DNA from: GCA-2690565 sp002457235
Lineage (GTDB): Bacteria; Verrucomicrobiota; Verrucomicrobiia; Opitutales; Coraliomargaritaceae
Length of the DNA stretch: 61,531 nucleotides
Direction of reading: 5' to 3'
Assembly: GCA_045565695.1 (NCBI GenBank)
Contig: JBJLEZ010000002.1
Coordinates: 1-61,531 of the forward strand
Both the position numbers and the translations under genes were made by a program. Below the pieces are notes generated by a model that saw only the letters and a program-made list of their open reading frames with translations, was not told the DNA's origin and ran no database searches. Positions 9,006 through 18,971 of the stretch are shown here, in pieces (within the stretch, counting starts at the first letter, position 1; the number at the start of each line of letters is the position of its first letter).

Positions 9006-11534
9006 TTATTTTTTCTTAGATTTAAATTTTCCGTTAGGCGGAAACTCAAATCCTATTTTTCCTGTTTTTTCATCAAATGTCAAATGAGCCTTGAAAGGTC
9101 TTTTCGTTCTTTTCGAAATAAATCCTTCTATTAATGGGGTTTTTCCTGTCGAGAATAATGCTTTTACGGCATCTATATTTAGTGACTGCTGTAAAATTGT
9201 TTTACCCAATTTAAAGCCGTCTGGGGAAGACGAGTTTTTTAAATCAGGAACAATATAACTTTTCTCCGTTTCATATATTTTATAGCTCTCGCCGTTCAAA
9301 AAAGTTAATTCACAAGCTACTTTACTAAGATCTAATGCCTCGTCCGCATCTCCTTCATCGTCAAAGACAAATTCCGTCTTCCACTTTAACTTCTTGGTCT
9401 TAGACTCCTTCTGAACTAATTTCAAACCAGCAGAAAAGGGCTTATTAAAACGAGAAATAAATCCATCCATTTCAGGCAAAGATTTTTCTTTCAATAATTG
9501 AATCGCTTCAGCCTCAACTAAATGCCGTCCCGCAATATATTTAGAAATTGAGAAATTACATTCTTGTTCTCGGCATTCGTATGTTTTGTCCGTTTGCTTG
9601 AGTCGTGATGCACTACAGCTAGGGCAAACAACATCAAGATCAGGGAAAACCATGTTCAACATTTTATCAAGATGCATCTTAACTTTGACCACAACATCTT
9701 CGGTGAAATCAACAATCTCATTCATGAAAGCCTCACGATTGTAGTCTCCTTTTTCAATACGATTTAGTTTAGCCTCCCAGTCACCCGTCATTGATGGAGA
9801 GGTCAATGCCTTAAGATGCATTTCATCACACAACTCAATCAGTCTTAGACCCTTTCCTGTAACATTTAATTCACGACCATCTCTATTAATGTATTTTTGA
9901 CGCAAAAGGCCTTCAATGATTGCTGCACGTGTTGCAGGAGTACCGAGTCCACGATCTGACATGGCAACTCGCATTTCCTCGTCTTCCAAGGTTTTTCCTG
10001 CACCTTCCATAGCCGATAGCAAAGTCGATTCCGTAAATCTAGCAGGTGGCTGTGTTTCTTTTTTCAGCAATTCAGTTTCGTCTACCTTAGCAGATTCTTT
10101 TTCATAAATAGGGGATAATTCTCCCTTATTTTCAGCCACACCTTTATTTCGACCGTACACCTTGAGCCATCCTGGCTCGATAAGAATTTTTCCTTTGGTT
10201 AAAAAATGGTCTTTGGCTTCTACACTATCGACAATAGTAATTCTCGTTGTCTCTTCAAACTGTGCATGTTCATAAAATACAGCAATGAAGCGTTTTAAAA
10301 TCATGTCATAGAGTTTTTGTTCAACTTCTGATAACTTAACAACTCGGCCGGTTGGAATAATAGCAAAGTGATCTGATATTTTTTTATTATCAAAGATTCG
10401 CTTACTTAATTTCACTTTATCTGCTTCAAGTGCTAATTTTGCATATTGAGCCACTTCAGAGCCTGAACTCGCTATATTATTCAAACAAGATAGCACATTA
10501 GATAAATAGTCTTCGGGCAAATAACGAGTATCCGTTCTTGGATATGTGATCATTTTATGCCTTTCATAAAGAGCCTGAGCAATACTTAAGGTGTTTTTCG
10601 CTGTAAACGGTGCTTCTCTTTGCAAAGTGGTTAAATCATATAGCTGTGGAGATATTTGTTTAACTAATTTTTTCTCCTCCTTAATAATTCCTGTCTTATC
10701 GGCGCAACGGGCAACTATAGACTCAGCCTTTTCCAAATCCCAAAGTCGTTCAGCTCTCAGTTGCTTAGCCTCAGAATCTTTTTTAAATTCTGGATTAAAC
10801 CATTTACCAATATATTCGCCAGACTGAATAGAAAAATTTGCATCAACCTCGTAATATCCTTCGGATGTAAAGTTGCCTATCTGCTTTTCTCGATTCGCAA
10901 GGATAGCCAAAGTAGGTGTTTGTACTCGTCCTGCTGAGGTAATGTTAAAGCCACCATGTCTGGAACGAAAACAAGTCAAAGCTCTTGTTGAATTTAATCC
11001 AACCAACCAATCTGACTCTGAACGACATTTCGCTGCATCGGTTAAAGGATTTAGTTCGGTATCTTCGCGTAATTTATTCCAGGCCTCTTTGATAGAATCA
11101 ACTGTCATTGACTGCATCCACAAACGTTTGATTGGTTTATCAATTTTACCGATTTGCATGATATACTTAAAAATCAATTCACCTTCTCGTCCTGCATCAC
11201 AAGCATTAATGATACAATCAAACTCTTTTTTACGGCATAAAGATAACACATGCTTGAGACGACCTTCCGTTTTTTCAATTGCTTGCAATTCAAATTCTTG
11301 GGGAATCGAAGGCAATACATTGAAATTCCAAGGTAGTTTTTTGCCATTATCGCCAGTAGGCATCTTTAATTCGACTAAATGACCTACCGCAGATGTAATG
11401 GTGGCATTATCCGATGCGAAATGCTGTGCATCTTTTGTTTTACCCTTTTTTTCAAATGTACCCAATGTTTCCTTTAGCGCCTTAGATAGGTCTGTAGCCA
11501 CTGATGGTTTTTCCGCAATTATTAAGTATTTCAT
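9006..11534 (-). CDS. topB: DNA topoisomerase III (type IA)
   Basis: The 842-residue protein begins with the Toprim strand KYLIIAEKPSVATDL, and CDAGREGELIF supplies the acidic metal site. The active-site tyrosine is in MITYPRTDTRYL near residue 330. Around residues 640-670 there is a Cys4 zinc-ribbon-like motif (CPSC...C....C). It is followed by two copies of the Topo III C-terminal repeat (GFISRFNKPFSAGLKL and GFISKRTKRPFKAHLTF). It unlinks single-stranded and catenated DNA, often with a RecQ helicase. It heads the minus-strand run that ends with alr and is divergent from lpxK. Confidence 0.95.
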   Translation of the reverse strand: MKYLIIAEKPSVATDLSKALKETLGTFEKKGKTKDAQHFASDNATITSAVGHLVELKMPTGDNGKKLPWNFNVLPSIPQEFELQAIEKTEGRLKHVLSLCRKKEFDCIINACDAGREGELIFKYIMQIGKIDKPIKRLWMQSMTVDSIKEAWNKLREDTELNPLTDAAKCRSESDWLVGLNSTRALTCFRSRHGGFNITSAGRVQTPTLAILANREKQIGNFTSEGYYEVDANFSIQSGEYIGKWFNPEFKKDSEAKQLRAERLWDLEKAESIVARCADKTGIIKEEKKLVKQISPQLYDLTTLQREAPFTAKNTLSIAQALYERHKMITYPRTDTRYLPEDYLSNVLSCLNNIASSGSEVAQYAKLALEADKVKLSKRIFDNKKISDHFAIIPTGRVVKLSEVEQKLYDMILKRFIAVFYEHAQFEETTRITIVDSVEAKDHFLTKGKILIEPGWLKVYGRNKGVAENKGELSPIYEKESAKVDETELLKKETQPPARFTESTLLSAMEGAGKTLEDEEMRVAMSDRGLGTPATRAAIIEGLLRQKYINRDGRELNVTGKGLRLIELCDEMHLKALTSPSMTGDWEAKLNRIEKGDYNREAFMNEIVDFTEDVVVKVKMHLDKMLNMVFPDLDVVCPSCSASRLKQTDKTYECREQECNFSISKYIAGRHLVEAEAIQLLKEKSLPEMDGFISRFNKPFSAGLKLVQKESKTKKLKWKTEFVFDDEGDADEALDLSKVACELTFLNGESYKIYETEKSYIVPDLKNSSSPDGFKLGKTILQQSLNIDAVKALFSTGKTPLIEGFISKRTKRPFKAHLTFDEKTGKIGFEFPPNGKFKSKKK

Positions 11535-11654
11535 TGAAATTTAAGTATGGTATAAGAAAGTAAAATAAATAAAAGTAACATTCTTCCTAATGAGTGGATT
11601 TTTTCACTCGTCAACATTCTTTATTCATTTTAGCTATATAATTTTTTAATAATT

Positions 11655-12875
11655 GTGCGTTTAAAAGCCCTATATCGTCTCTATAAAGAAAGTATTTTGC
11701 GCAATTTCAACCGTGGGATTCAATTCATTGTTGATGTAGTTTATGACCGGATAAACAACAACATCGCTGACAGTATAGGCTTTATTCTTAATATATTATC
11801 AATCGTTTTTTCACAAATAATTAAAATACGTTATTTTTTATATGATAAACGATTATTAAAAAATAGTCCATTAGGCTGCTTAGTCATAGTAGTCGGAAAC
11901 ATAACCGTAGGCGGAACAGGCAAAACTCCAGTTGTTGAAAAATTAGCCAAAACCTTACAGCAAAATGGTCGAAAGGTAGGGATCATAAGCAGAGGCTATA
12001 AAAGTAAGAATGAGTCGCTTTCAAAAAAAATATTACGATTTGTTACTAATGGTGCAGTAACTCCTCCAAAGATTGTTAGTGATGGGAAAAATGTGCTTCT
12101 TGGCTCAAAGCTTGCAGGAGATGAGCCCTACATGTTAGCAAACAATCTACCCGGCGTAGTCGTTGTTTGTGACAAAAACAGAGTAAAGGCAGGGTACTTT
12201 GCCATTAAAGACTTTGGTTGCGATACTTTAGTACTCGATGATGGTTTTCAATACCTTAAGCTTAAAGGAAGTTTAAATATTTGCTTAGTCGATTCAACAA
12301 ATCCATTTGGAAATGAACACTTATTACCTAGGGGCATTTTACGAGAACCTTTGCATCGATTGTCAAAAGCGGATTATATTTTGATCACAAAGACAAAAAA
12401 CATTCAGCAATGTGAAGAATTACACCAAACTATTCGTAATCATAACTCTTTAGCAAAGATTATTTACTGCAAACACACTCCAAGGTTCTTAGTCGATATA
12501 AAGAGCGAGGAAGAAAAGAACCTTGATTTTATTAAAGAGAAAAAAGTAGCAGTTTTTAGTGGCATTGCTTATCCTGAAAGCTTTGAAGGAACAATCAAAG
12601 AACAAGGTGCAGAGATTATTTATACTAAACGATTTTTAGATCATCACCGCTTCAGTGCGGGTGAGATAAAGACGGTATTCATGGAAGCTTTTGCTTCGGG
12701 AGCAGAAATGATACTTACGACAGAGAAAGACGCGGTACGATTACCAAAGATTTTCCCGAAAATACCTTTATATTATTTACGTTTGGAAATAGATCTATTG
12801 TCTAATGAGGAAGACTTTAATTCTCTAGCTCGACGCATCTGCCTGCCACAAAAAGATAAATTGTATAATCACTAA
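11655..12875 (+). CDS. lpxK: Tetraacyldisaccharide 4'-kinase
   Basis: The 406-residue kinase phosphorylates the 4' position of the lipid A disaccharide at the inner membrane. The Walker A is unmistakable: VGNITVGGTGKTPVVEKLA near residue 85. It is followed by SRGYKS, AGDEPYMLA, VLDDGFQYL and LPRGILREPL, all LpxK hallmarks. The N-terminal 75 residues contain the amphipathic or transmembrane anchor (SIGFILNILSIVF) and are somewhat longer than in E. coli. The start codon appears to be GTG; no closer ATG fits. It ends 11 bp before the NMP-kinase gene, so the two are probably co-transcribed. Confidence 0.95.
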   Translation: MRLKALYRLYKESILRNFNRGIQFIVDVVYDRINNNIADSIGFILNILSIVFSQIIKIRYFLYDKRLLKNSPLGCLVIVVGNITVGGTGKTPVVEKLAKTLQQNGRKVGIISRGYKSKNESLSKKILRFVTNGAVTPPKIVSDGKNVLLGSKLAGDEPYMLANNLPGVVVVCDKNRVKAGYFAIKDFGCDTLVLDDGFQYLKLKGSLNICLVDSTNPFGNEHLLPRGILREPLHRLSKADYILITKTKNIQQCEELHQTIRNHNSLAKIIYCKHTPRFLVDIKSEEEKNLDFIKEKKVAVFSGIAYPESFEGTIKEQGAEIIYTKRFLDHHRFSAGEIKTVFMEAFASGAEMILTTEKDAVRLPKIFPKIPLYYLRLEIDLLSNEEDFNSLARRICLPQKDKLYNH

Positions 12876-12886
12876 TTGATCAAAAA

Positions 12887-14074
12887 ATGAAAAAGAAAAA
12901 TACAACGGTAGAAGACTTAGAAGTCAAAGATGCACAAATTATCTTCAACACTGTATGGCAACACCTAGTTGAAGAATTAGGACAAGATAATTTAAGGTTT
13001 CCAAAAGAAATATTTTGGCTAAATGGTGCGCCAGGTGCTGGTAAAGGAACCAACACTGGTTTTATAATGCGTTATAGAAATCTAACCGCGCCTCCTATAG
13101 TCGTCAGTAGTTTACTCACAACTCCTGAAGCAAAAAAGAAAAAAGACGCGGGTATGCTAGTCGGGGACCGTGAAGTCGTTGATATTATGTTGAGAACACT
13201 TTTGTCTCCTGTTTACAAGTCTGGAGCTGTAGTCGATGGATTCCCAAGGACTAAGGTACAAGTAGAATGTGTTAAACTACTCTATGAAAAATTAAATGAG
13301 TTAAAAAACCATTACCAATCAACTGACTTAGAAATCTTTTTCAAAAAACCTCACTTTCATATTGTTGTCCTCTTCATTGATCAAAATGAAAGCGTTAAAC
13401 GACAGATTAATCGTGGTGAAAAAGCAATCCAACACAACATAGACGTTAAGGCATCTAGCGTAGGCAATATCATTGAGGTTCGTCCAACAGACTTAGATCC
13501 GGAAGCTTGTATCAATCGATACCGTACCTTTAAGGAAAAGACTTATGATGCATTGAAAGAACTAAGAGAAACATTCTTTTATCACTTTATAAATGCCCAT
13601 GGAAGCATCGAAGATGTTCGTAAGCGGATTGATACAGAATTACGCTACCAAGGGTCTCTAGAGTTGGATGAAGCCACTTACGACATAATTTCTGTAATTC
13701 CCATAGCTAGTATGATATCCAACCATGCACGGCAAGATTTAGTGGATCGCTTAGAAAACTATCAAAAATACCACAAAGTCCTATTTGAATCAATCGTTGG
13801 CCTAATCGTTGATTATTTCATGCCAATTATAAAACGTCATGCAATTTCGGGTTATTCTGTTGTAAATACTGAAAATCAATTGCTGGATGATCCATTAGCT
13901 ATAAGTATGCTAATTGATATTTTTTCTGAGAGAGGATTTCATGCCATCGTCGATGTGAGTAAAGAAGATATCCCTTATTCTATCGACCGAGATACTTTTG
14001 AAATAAAAACCTCAGTTAAGAAAGTCTTTAGAATCCGTATCAATTTCAAAGCATCCGAAATACGCCGAGGATAA
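12887..14074 (+). CDS. Nucleoside-monophosphate (adenylate) kinase-like protein with extra C-terminal domain
   Basis: The 395-residue protein has a P-loop, LNGAPGAGKGTNTGF, near residue 46. It also has the NMP-binding segment ending DGFPRT near residue 116 and a helical lid-like stretch with RINRGEKA-type arginines, as in adenylate kinases. It is far longer than the usual 180-220 residues. About 30 residues are inserted between the DGFPRT helix and the next strand, and residues 250-395 form an additional alpha/beta domain (DVSKEDIPYS, VFRIRINFKAS) that I cannot name. Phosphotransfer to a nucleotide is likely, but the substrate is unknown. It follows lpxK and is convergent with the hydrolase gene, 7 bp away. 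Confidence 0.75.
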   Translation: MKKKNTTVEDLEVKDAQIIFNTVWQHLVEELGQDNLRFPKEIFWLNGAPGAGKGTNTGFIMRYRNLTAPPIVVSSLLTTPEAKKKKDAGMLVGDREVVDIMLRTLLSPVYKSGAVVDGFPRTKVQVECVKLLYEKLNELKNHYQSTDLEIFFKKPHFHIVVLFIDQNESVKRQINRGEKAIQHNIDVKASSVGNIIEVRPTDLDPEACINRYRTFKEKTYDALKELRETFFYHFINAHGSIEDVRKRIDTELRYQGSLELDEATYDIISVIPIASMISNHARQDLVDRLENYQKYHKVLFESIVGLIVDYFMPIIKRHAISGYSVVNTENQLLDDPLAISMLIDIFSERGFHAIVDVSKEDIPYSIDRDTFEIKTSVKKVFRIRINFKASEIRRG

Positions 14075-14081
14075 TAAGGAC

Positions 14082-14912
14082 TTAGGTTACATACTTTTTT
14101 AAAAAAGTTGCAATCACTTCAGCAGTGGACTTAGGGCTTTCAAAATGAGGGGCGTGCCCACAACCTTTGATTACTTTACTTAGAGCTTTTGGATTACTAT
14201 CCGAAAACTGCTGACTGATTTCGCAATATTTAAGATCTAAATCTCCGTTAATTAATAGGAGAGGAGATTTAATATCAGGAATCAATTCCCATAAATCAGG
14301 GAAAACACCTTGTCCAAAATGAACTAGGCTATTTTTCAATCCCTTAATATCTAATGAACTTTTTCGCATCTGCCTTACCTGCTGAAAATCATCAAACCCC
14401 TTATATTGTGTGCGAATTAAAGGCAGTGATTTCCAGTAATCTAAAAACCAAGAAAGTCCCTTTTTTTCTATATTCTCTGAAAGTTCCTTATCCGATTTTC
14501 TTCGTAATGCGCGCTCTGTTTCTGATCGTATGCCAGGATTCACTCCGATTAATATAATCGCATCCCAGAAATCAGTCTCCTGTGTTGCATGATAAAGCCC
14601 AAGTCGAGATCCCATTGAATATGCGATCAAAATATTTTTATGTCCATGTGAACTATCGGAAGCATTTCCCTGACTTGCATTTAACTGCATATATTTCTTA
14701 AGAAAATAGTACTGTCCTTGGACAGAACAATCGAGATCTGAAGAATTGCCATGCCCAGGAAGGCTAGGGCACAGCCAATTAAGCTCATCAAATTCACCAC
14801 TCAAAATCGATTCAATAGACGCTTTAAGTGGAATAAAATCTAAACCACTTCCAGTAAAACCATGAAGTGCATAGATATTGTATATAAGATTCTTATCTGA
14901 TGTTTCCTTCAA
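14082..14912 (-). CDS. Alpha/beta hydrolase, MenH-like
   Basis: The 276-residue protein has LHGFTGSGLDFIPL (oxyanion region) and CPSLPGHGNS. The nucleophile serine is in AYSMGSRLGLY, close to the GYSMGGRLAL of MenH (SHCHC synthase of menaquinone synthesis). A late Asp (INGDLDLKYCE) and the His in KGCGHAPHFESP complete the triad. MenH is the nearest named relative by motif, but no other men gene is nearby, so the substrate is open. It lies 8 bp downstream of the cyclophilin gene in a minus-strand run. Confidence 0.8.
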   Translation of the reverse strand: MKETSDKNLIYNIYALHGFTGSGLDFIPLKASIESILSGEFDELNWLCPSLPGHGNSSDLDCSVQGQYYFLKKYMQLNASQGNASDSSHGHKNILIAYSMGSRLGLYHATQETDFWDAIILIGVNPGIRSETERALRRKSDKELSENIEKKGLSWFLDYWKSLPLIRTQYKGFDDFQQVRQMRKSSLDIKGLKNSLVHFGQGVFPDLWELIPDIKSPLLLINGDLDLKYCEISQQFSDSNPKALSKVIKGCGHAPHFESPKSTAEVIATFLKKYVT

Positions 14913-14920
14913 AAAACTAC

Positions 14921-15391
14921 TTATTCTTCAACCAAGATAGCTACAATTTTCACATCTTCAATTGGCTTATCCATAGGATCTTTTTCTACTGTTTCTATGG
15001 CTTCGACTACAGAACTGCCTTCAGTAATTTCACCAAATATAGTGTGTTTCATATGCAACCAAGGTGTTGAAACTGTAGTGATAAAAAATTGACTCCCATT
15101 TGTACCAGGTCCTGCATTGGCCATTGCGAGTAATCCTGGCTTATCGAATGCTAAATCAGGAGAGCACTCGTCTTCGAAAGGTCTACCCCAAATTGATTCA
15201 CCCCCACGTCCAGTTCCAGTAGGGTCTCCCCCTTGTATCATAAATTGCTCAATGACCCTATGAAAGATGATACCATTGTAATAGCCATTTTTCGCATGTG
15301 TTATAAAATTCTCACATGTTTTTGGTGCTATAGAATCAAATAGATTGAATTCGATTACACCTTTTGTCGTTTCCATTTTTATTTTAGTCAT
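14921..15391 (-). CDS. Peptidyl-prolyl cis-trans isomerase, cyclophilin type
   Basis: This compact 156-residue cyclophilin domain contains FHRVIEQFMIQGGDPTGTGRGG, split by its normal loop, and carries the catalytic Arg, Phe and Gln residues. FEDE, LAMANAGPGTNGSQFFIT and the HTIFGEI strand follow. No signal peptide is seen, so this is a cytoplasmic PpiB-type enzyme that speeds proline isomerisation during folding. It sits between cobA-hemD (20 bp) and the hydrolase (8 bp) and is probably co-transcribed. Confidence 0.96.
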   Translation of the reverse strand: MTKIKMETTKGVIEFNLFDSIAPKTCENFITHAKNGYYNGIIFHRVIEQFMIQGGDPTGTGRGGESIWGRPFEDECSPDLAFDKPGLLAMANAGPGTNGSQFFITTVSTPWLHMKHTIFGEITEGSSVVEAIETVEKDPMDKPIEDVKIVAILVEE

Positions 15392-15411
15392 AACTGATCT
15401 TATTTAATTTG

Positions 15412-16953
15412 TTATTTATTATTTCGAAAGTAGGACAGTGTTTCCACTACAAAATTGTCTAAATTAGCTTTTGGAGACTCGAAAGCAATTGGTAGATTAT
15501 GCTGTCTTAATGTTTCGCTAGTTTTAACACCAATACTACCAAATTTAGGCTTTAGTCCGTTTTTAAAATCAAGTGATTCAGTAGCAGCTACATAATTATG
15601 AACAGTTGATGAACTGGTAAATAATACGCAGTCTGCACCTTCTGTTTTAAATCTTTGAAAATTCTCATTTTTTGATAAATCGGTATGCACATTCTTGTAT
15701 AAGGGTAGGCGATCAACAATCGCACGCCCTTCATCCTGTAACCGCTTATAGAGAAGATCCGAATTTTTATCACCCGTAACTAGTAAAATTTTTACATTAT
15801 CCAAAGTCTGATACTCAATTAAGGCATCAGCAAGTGCATTAGAATTAGCTGTTTCTGGCACCAGGCTTACCTTTAACTTATGGCTTCGAACAGCCCGAGC
15901 TGTTGCCTTACCTACCACTGCAATTTGAGATAGCCCAATTGAACGGATATCTTCATAGGCTTTGTCTAATAAATCAAAAAACAAATCTACACCGTTAGAA
16001 CTTGTAAAAACAATCCATTCATAGGAAGCAATATCGGTAAAGACATTGGCAATCGTATCTCGATGAAAATCTTCTTCAATTTCAATAAAAGGCACTTCGA
16101 GTATCTCTGCACCATAGTTTTCTAAAAGTTGTGACAATTCACCTGCTTGTTTTCTCGGCCTTGGTACGAGTATTTTCTTTCCAAAAAGAGGCTTCTCTTC
16201 AAACCAATTATATTGACTACGAGAATTCACAACATCCCCGACAAAAATTATTGCTGGTGCCTTAATAGACATTGCCTCAGATTCCTCAATAATTTGACCC
16301 AGCGTACTGAAACAACTCCTCTGTTTCACATAAGTACCATTTTCGATTATTGCAACTGGCGTATCTTTCTCAAGCCCTCCCTCTAATAACTCTCCTACAA
16401 TCCGCTTTAATTGACCAATACCCATATAAATACAGAGGGTAGCATTTGATTTAGCATAATCTTTAAAATCTAAATTTAAAGAGGTTTTTTCAGGGTTTTC
16501 GTGGCCAGTTAAAAATATGATGGAAGAACTGATATCTCTTTGAGAAAGAGGGATACCCGCATAAGCCGCACAGGCAATAGCTGCTGTAATACCTGGTACT
16601 ATTTCATAATGGATACCTGCATGATCAAGAGTGTCGACTTCTTCACCTGCTCGACCAAAGACCAAAGGATCGCCACCTTTTAAACGAACAATAGACACAT
16701 CATTCTGAGCTTCTTTAACTAAGAGAGCGTTTATCTCGTCTTGTGGAATAGAGTGTTGTCCCGAACTTTTTCCTACAAAAATAGATCGTGCTTCTGGCTT
16801 TAGCCAATCCAATACCTTCTGATTCACTAAATTGTCATAAATTACCACATCAGCCTGTTCTAAAATTAATTTTGCTTTAATTGAAAGCAATCCGGGGTCA
16901 CCAGGTCCAGCTCCCACTAAATACACAACTCCTTTTTGTACTCTATAAGTCAT
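15412..16953 (-). CDS. Fused uroporphyrinogen-III C-methyltransferase / uroporphyrinogen-III synthase
   Basis: The 513-residue protein has two enzymes. Residues 1-250 are SUMT (CobA): VYLVGAGPGDPGLL, IVRLKGGDPLVFGRAGEE and the PVAIIENGTYVKQ region, which makes precorrin-2 with SAM. Residues 260-510 are HemD: GKKILVPRPRKQAGELS, WIVFTSSNGVDLFF, VVGKATARAV and VLFTSSSTVHNY, which cyclises hydroxymethylbilane to uroporphyrinogen III. Such fusions are known in several phyla. The start overlaps the hemC stop by 4 bp, so successive haem/siroheme steps are translationally coupled. Confidence 0.95.
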   Translation of the reverse strand: MTYRVQKGVVYLVGAGPGDPGLLSIKAKLILEQADVVIYDNLVNQKVLDWLKPEARSIFVGKSSGQHSIPQDEINALLVKEAQNDVSIVRLKGGDPLVFGRAGEEVDTLDHAGIHYEIVPGITAAIACAAYAGIPLSQRDISSSIIFLTGHENPEKTSLNLDFKDYAKSNATLCIYMGIGQLKRIVGELLEGGLEKDTPVAIIENGTYVKQRSCFSTLGQIIEESEAMSIKAPAIIFVGDVVNSRSQYNWFEEKPLFGKKILVPRPRKQAGELSQLLENYGAEILEVPFIEIEEDFHRDTIANVFTDIASYEWIVFTSSNGVDLFFDLLDKAYEDIRSIGLSQIAVVGKATARAVRSHKLKVSLVPETANSNALADALIEYQTLDNVKILLVTGDKNSDLLYKRLQDEGRAIVDRLPLYKNVHTDLSKNENFQRFKTEGADCVLFTSSSTVHNYVAATESLDFKNGLKPKFGSIGVKTSETLRQHNLPIAFESPKANLDNFVVETLSYFRNNK

Positions 16954-17810
16954 TTATTGATTTCAGTTTTTATATCTTTCATCAAAGAAAGTGCTGATTC
17001 TATTTTTTCAGAAAGAGTTGTCTCATTGATTTCAAAACTACGATAAGCAATCATAGGATGATAAATATGCAAATACTTACCATCAAAATAAATACCTGCT
17101 GGACTTTGACATCCACCATCTAAAACTTTCAGACACGCTTTTTCAATAGTCACCGCTTCATAGCTTGTCTGACAAAATAATTTTTGAAAATTCACTTTGC
17201 TATCGACTCGACCTACAATGGCAATTGCACCTTGCCCCGCTGCTGGAACCATTAACTCGTGCTCAAGATTTGTGAAAGCTAAATCTTGATACTCACTTAT
17301 CTCAAGACGGTCTAAGCCAGCCTCAGCTAAAATAGTTGCATCAGCTTCTTTGTTACTAATCTTATTTAAACGTGTCTGAACATTACCACGAATTAATTGA
17401 AACTTAGCATTAGGGAATATTGAACTCAATTGACATCTTCTTCTAGGACTACTTGTAGCAATCGTCTTAATTGATTGCCAATCCTTATTAGATATCAAAA
17501 TATCAGACACTGAATCTCTTGGCAAATAGCCAAATATTGCTAAAGAGGAGGGGAGTTCGATTGGCAAATCCTTAGCTGAATGTACCGCAATATCAGCATC
17601 ACCTTCTAATAAGGCTGCATCTAACTCTTTTGTAAAAAGCCCAACGCCTCCTTGCTTTTCTAATGAATAATCTAAACGGCTATCAATCTCAGTGGAAACA
17701 GGGTATAGTTGAAAAGTGGATTCACTCATTTGAGAAGCCAACCAATCGCAAACCATTTCTGACTGCTTGATGGCCAAGGGCGATTTTCTTGTAGCAACTT
17801 TTATTATCAT
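16950..17810 (-). CDS. hemC: Hydroxymethylbilane synthase (porphobilinogen deaminase)
   Basis: The start is placed at the ATG at 17810, giving MIIKVATRKSPLAIKQSE, the normal family N-terminus; an upstream in-frame ATG at 17876 would add 22 atypical residues. The protein is about 286 residues. The dipyrromethane-cofactor cysteine is in LDGGCQSPAGIY. KDLPIELP, TSSPRRRCQL and NVQTRLNK are further signatures. It polymerises four porphobilinogens to hydroxymethylbilane, the substrate of the HemD half of the overlapping downstream gene. The ilvC terminator lies upstream. Confidence 0.95.
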   Translation of the reverse strand: MIIKVATRKSPLAIKQSEMVCDWLASQMSESTFQLYPVSTEIDSRLDYSLEKQGGVGLFTKELDAALLEGDADIAVHSAKDLPIELPSSLAIFGYLPRDSVSDILISNKDWQSIKTIATSSPRRRCQLSSIFPNAKFQLIRGNVQTRLNKISNKEADATILAEAGLDRLEISEYQDLAFTNLEHELMVPAAGQGAIAIVGRVDSKVNFQKLFCQTSYEAVTIEKACLKVLDGGCQSPAGIYFDGKYLHIYHPMIAYRSFEINETTLSEKIESALSLMKDIKTEINK

Positions 17811-17848
17811 TATAAGAGATGATTTAGAATAGCATAAACGATGGCTAT

Positions 17849-17880
17849 AAAAAAATTGCCTCAGGATTTGAGGCAATTTG
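17849..17880 (-). terminator. Rho-independent terminator after ilvC
   Basis: A perfect 11-bp inverted repeat (AAATTGCCTCA / TGAGGCAATTT) with a 5-nt loop is followed on the minus strand by a run of seven T residues. It lies 27 bp past the ilvC stop and separates the ilv transcript from hemC. Confidence 0.9.
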
Positions 17881-17906
17881 AAAATTTAAATCGAAGCAAA
17901 ATAGCC

Positions 17907-18935
17907 TTAATTATATGACGCTTGAGCACCTTTGATATTACGTTTTTTCACCCAAGGCATCAATGCTCTTAAACGAGTACCGACTTTTTCGATAGGGTGC
18001 TTTTCCCCATCGGATTGAAATTGCTTATATTTAGGAAGGCCAGTCTGGTATTCTTTAACCCATTGCTTTGTAAATTTACCTGATTGGATATCCTTTAATA
18101 TCGCTTTCATTGCTTTTTTAGAACTAGCATTGATGACTCTTGGACCACTAACATAATCACCCCATTCAGCAGTTTCTGAAACAGAAAAACGCATTCCTGA
18201 TACTCCTGATTCCACCATAAGGTCTACAATAAGCTTTAATTCATGTAAGCACTCGAAGTAGGCCATTTCAGGTTGATATCCAGCTTCTACAAGGGTCTCA
18301 AACCCAGCTTGTACCAAAGCACTAGCACCACCACAAAGAACCGCTTGCTCACCAAATAAATCAGTTTCGCACTCCTCCTTAAAGGTTGTTTGTAGTACGC
18401 CTGCACGTGTTCCGCCTACGCCTTTGGCCCAAGCAAGAGCAACATCTTTAGCTTTCTTAGAAGAACCTTTATGCACTGCAATAAGAGCAGGAACACCTTT
18501 GCCTTCAACGAATTGACTACGAACCACATGACCTGGACCTTTTGGAGCGACCATAATCACATCAACACCCCTAGGCGGTGTGATTAAATTAAAATGAATA
18601 GCTAAACCATGAGTAAAAGCCAATGTCTTACCTTTAGTAAGGTTAGGGAGCACATCGTTTTCATAGACTTCTGCTTGTTTCATATCTGGAACTGCAAGCA
18701 TAATCACATCGGCTAGTTTTACGGCTTCAGCAGTATCATAAACTTTAAAGCCCTGTTTCTTAGCCACTGCCACAGATTTGCTCTTTGGATACAATCCAAT
18801 GATCACATTCATTTTACTGTCCTTTAAGTTTTGCGCATGCGCATGCCCTTGAGAACCGTATCCAATGATTGCGAGTGTTTTATTTTTTAAGACGCTTAAT
18901 TTTGCATCTTTATTCGTATAAACTTTAGCCGGCAT
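17907..18935 (-). CDS. ilvC: Ketol-acid reductoisomerase (NADP+)
   Basis: This 342-residue class I enzyme has the Rossmann motif IIGYGSQGHAHAQNL. It continues with AVPDMKQAEVYE, MVAPKGPGHVVR, the metal-binding DLFGEQAVLCGG and the C-terminal ECLHELKLIVDLM helix. It catalyses alkyl migration and reduction of acetolactate in valine/isoleucine/leucine synthesis. It is 36 bp downstream of the acetolactate synthase small-subunit gene on the same strand, the usual ilvN-ilvC order, and ends in a clear terminator. Confidence 0.98.
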   Translation of the reverse strand: MPAKVYTNKDAKLSVLKNKTLAIIGYGSQGHAHAQNLKDSKMNVIIGLYPKSKSVAVAKKQGFKVYDTAEAVKLADVIMLAVPDMKQAEVYENDVLPNLTKGKTLAFTHGLAIHFNLITPPRGVDVIMVAPKGPGHVVRSQFVEGKGVPALIAVHKGSSKKAKDVALAWAKGVGGTRAGVLQTTFKEECETDLFGEQAVLCGGASALVQAGFETLVEAGYQPEMAYFECLHELKLIVDLMVESGVSGMRFSVSETAEWGDYVSGPRVINASSKKAMKAILKDIQSGKFTKQWVKEYQTGLPKYKQFQSDGEKHPIEKVGTRLRALMPWVKKRNIKGAQASYN

Positions 18936-18971
18936 AGTTAGATATATATTTATTATTATTTGTTAAAATCA

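Noticed and set aside
11589..11612. GAGTG...CACTC hairpin between topB and lpxK considered as terminator.
   Set aside because: It lies between divergent promoters with no transcript to end there, and has no T-run after the stem.
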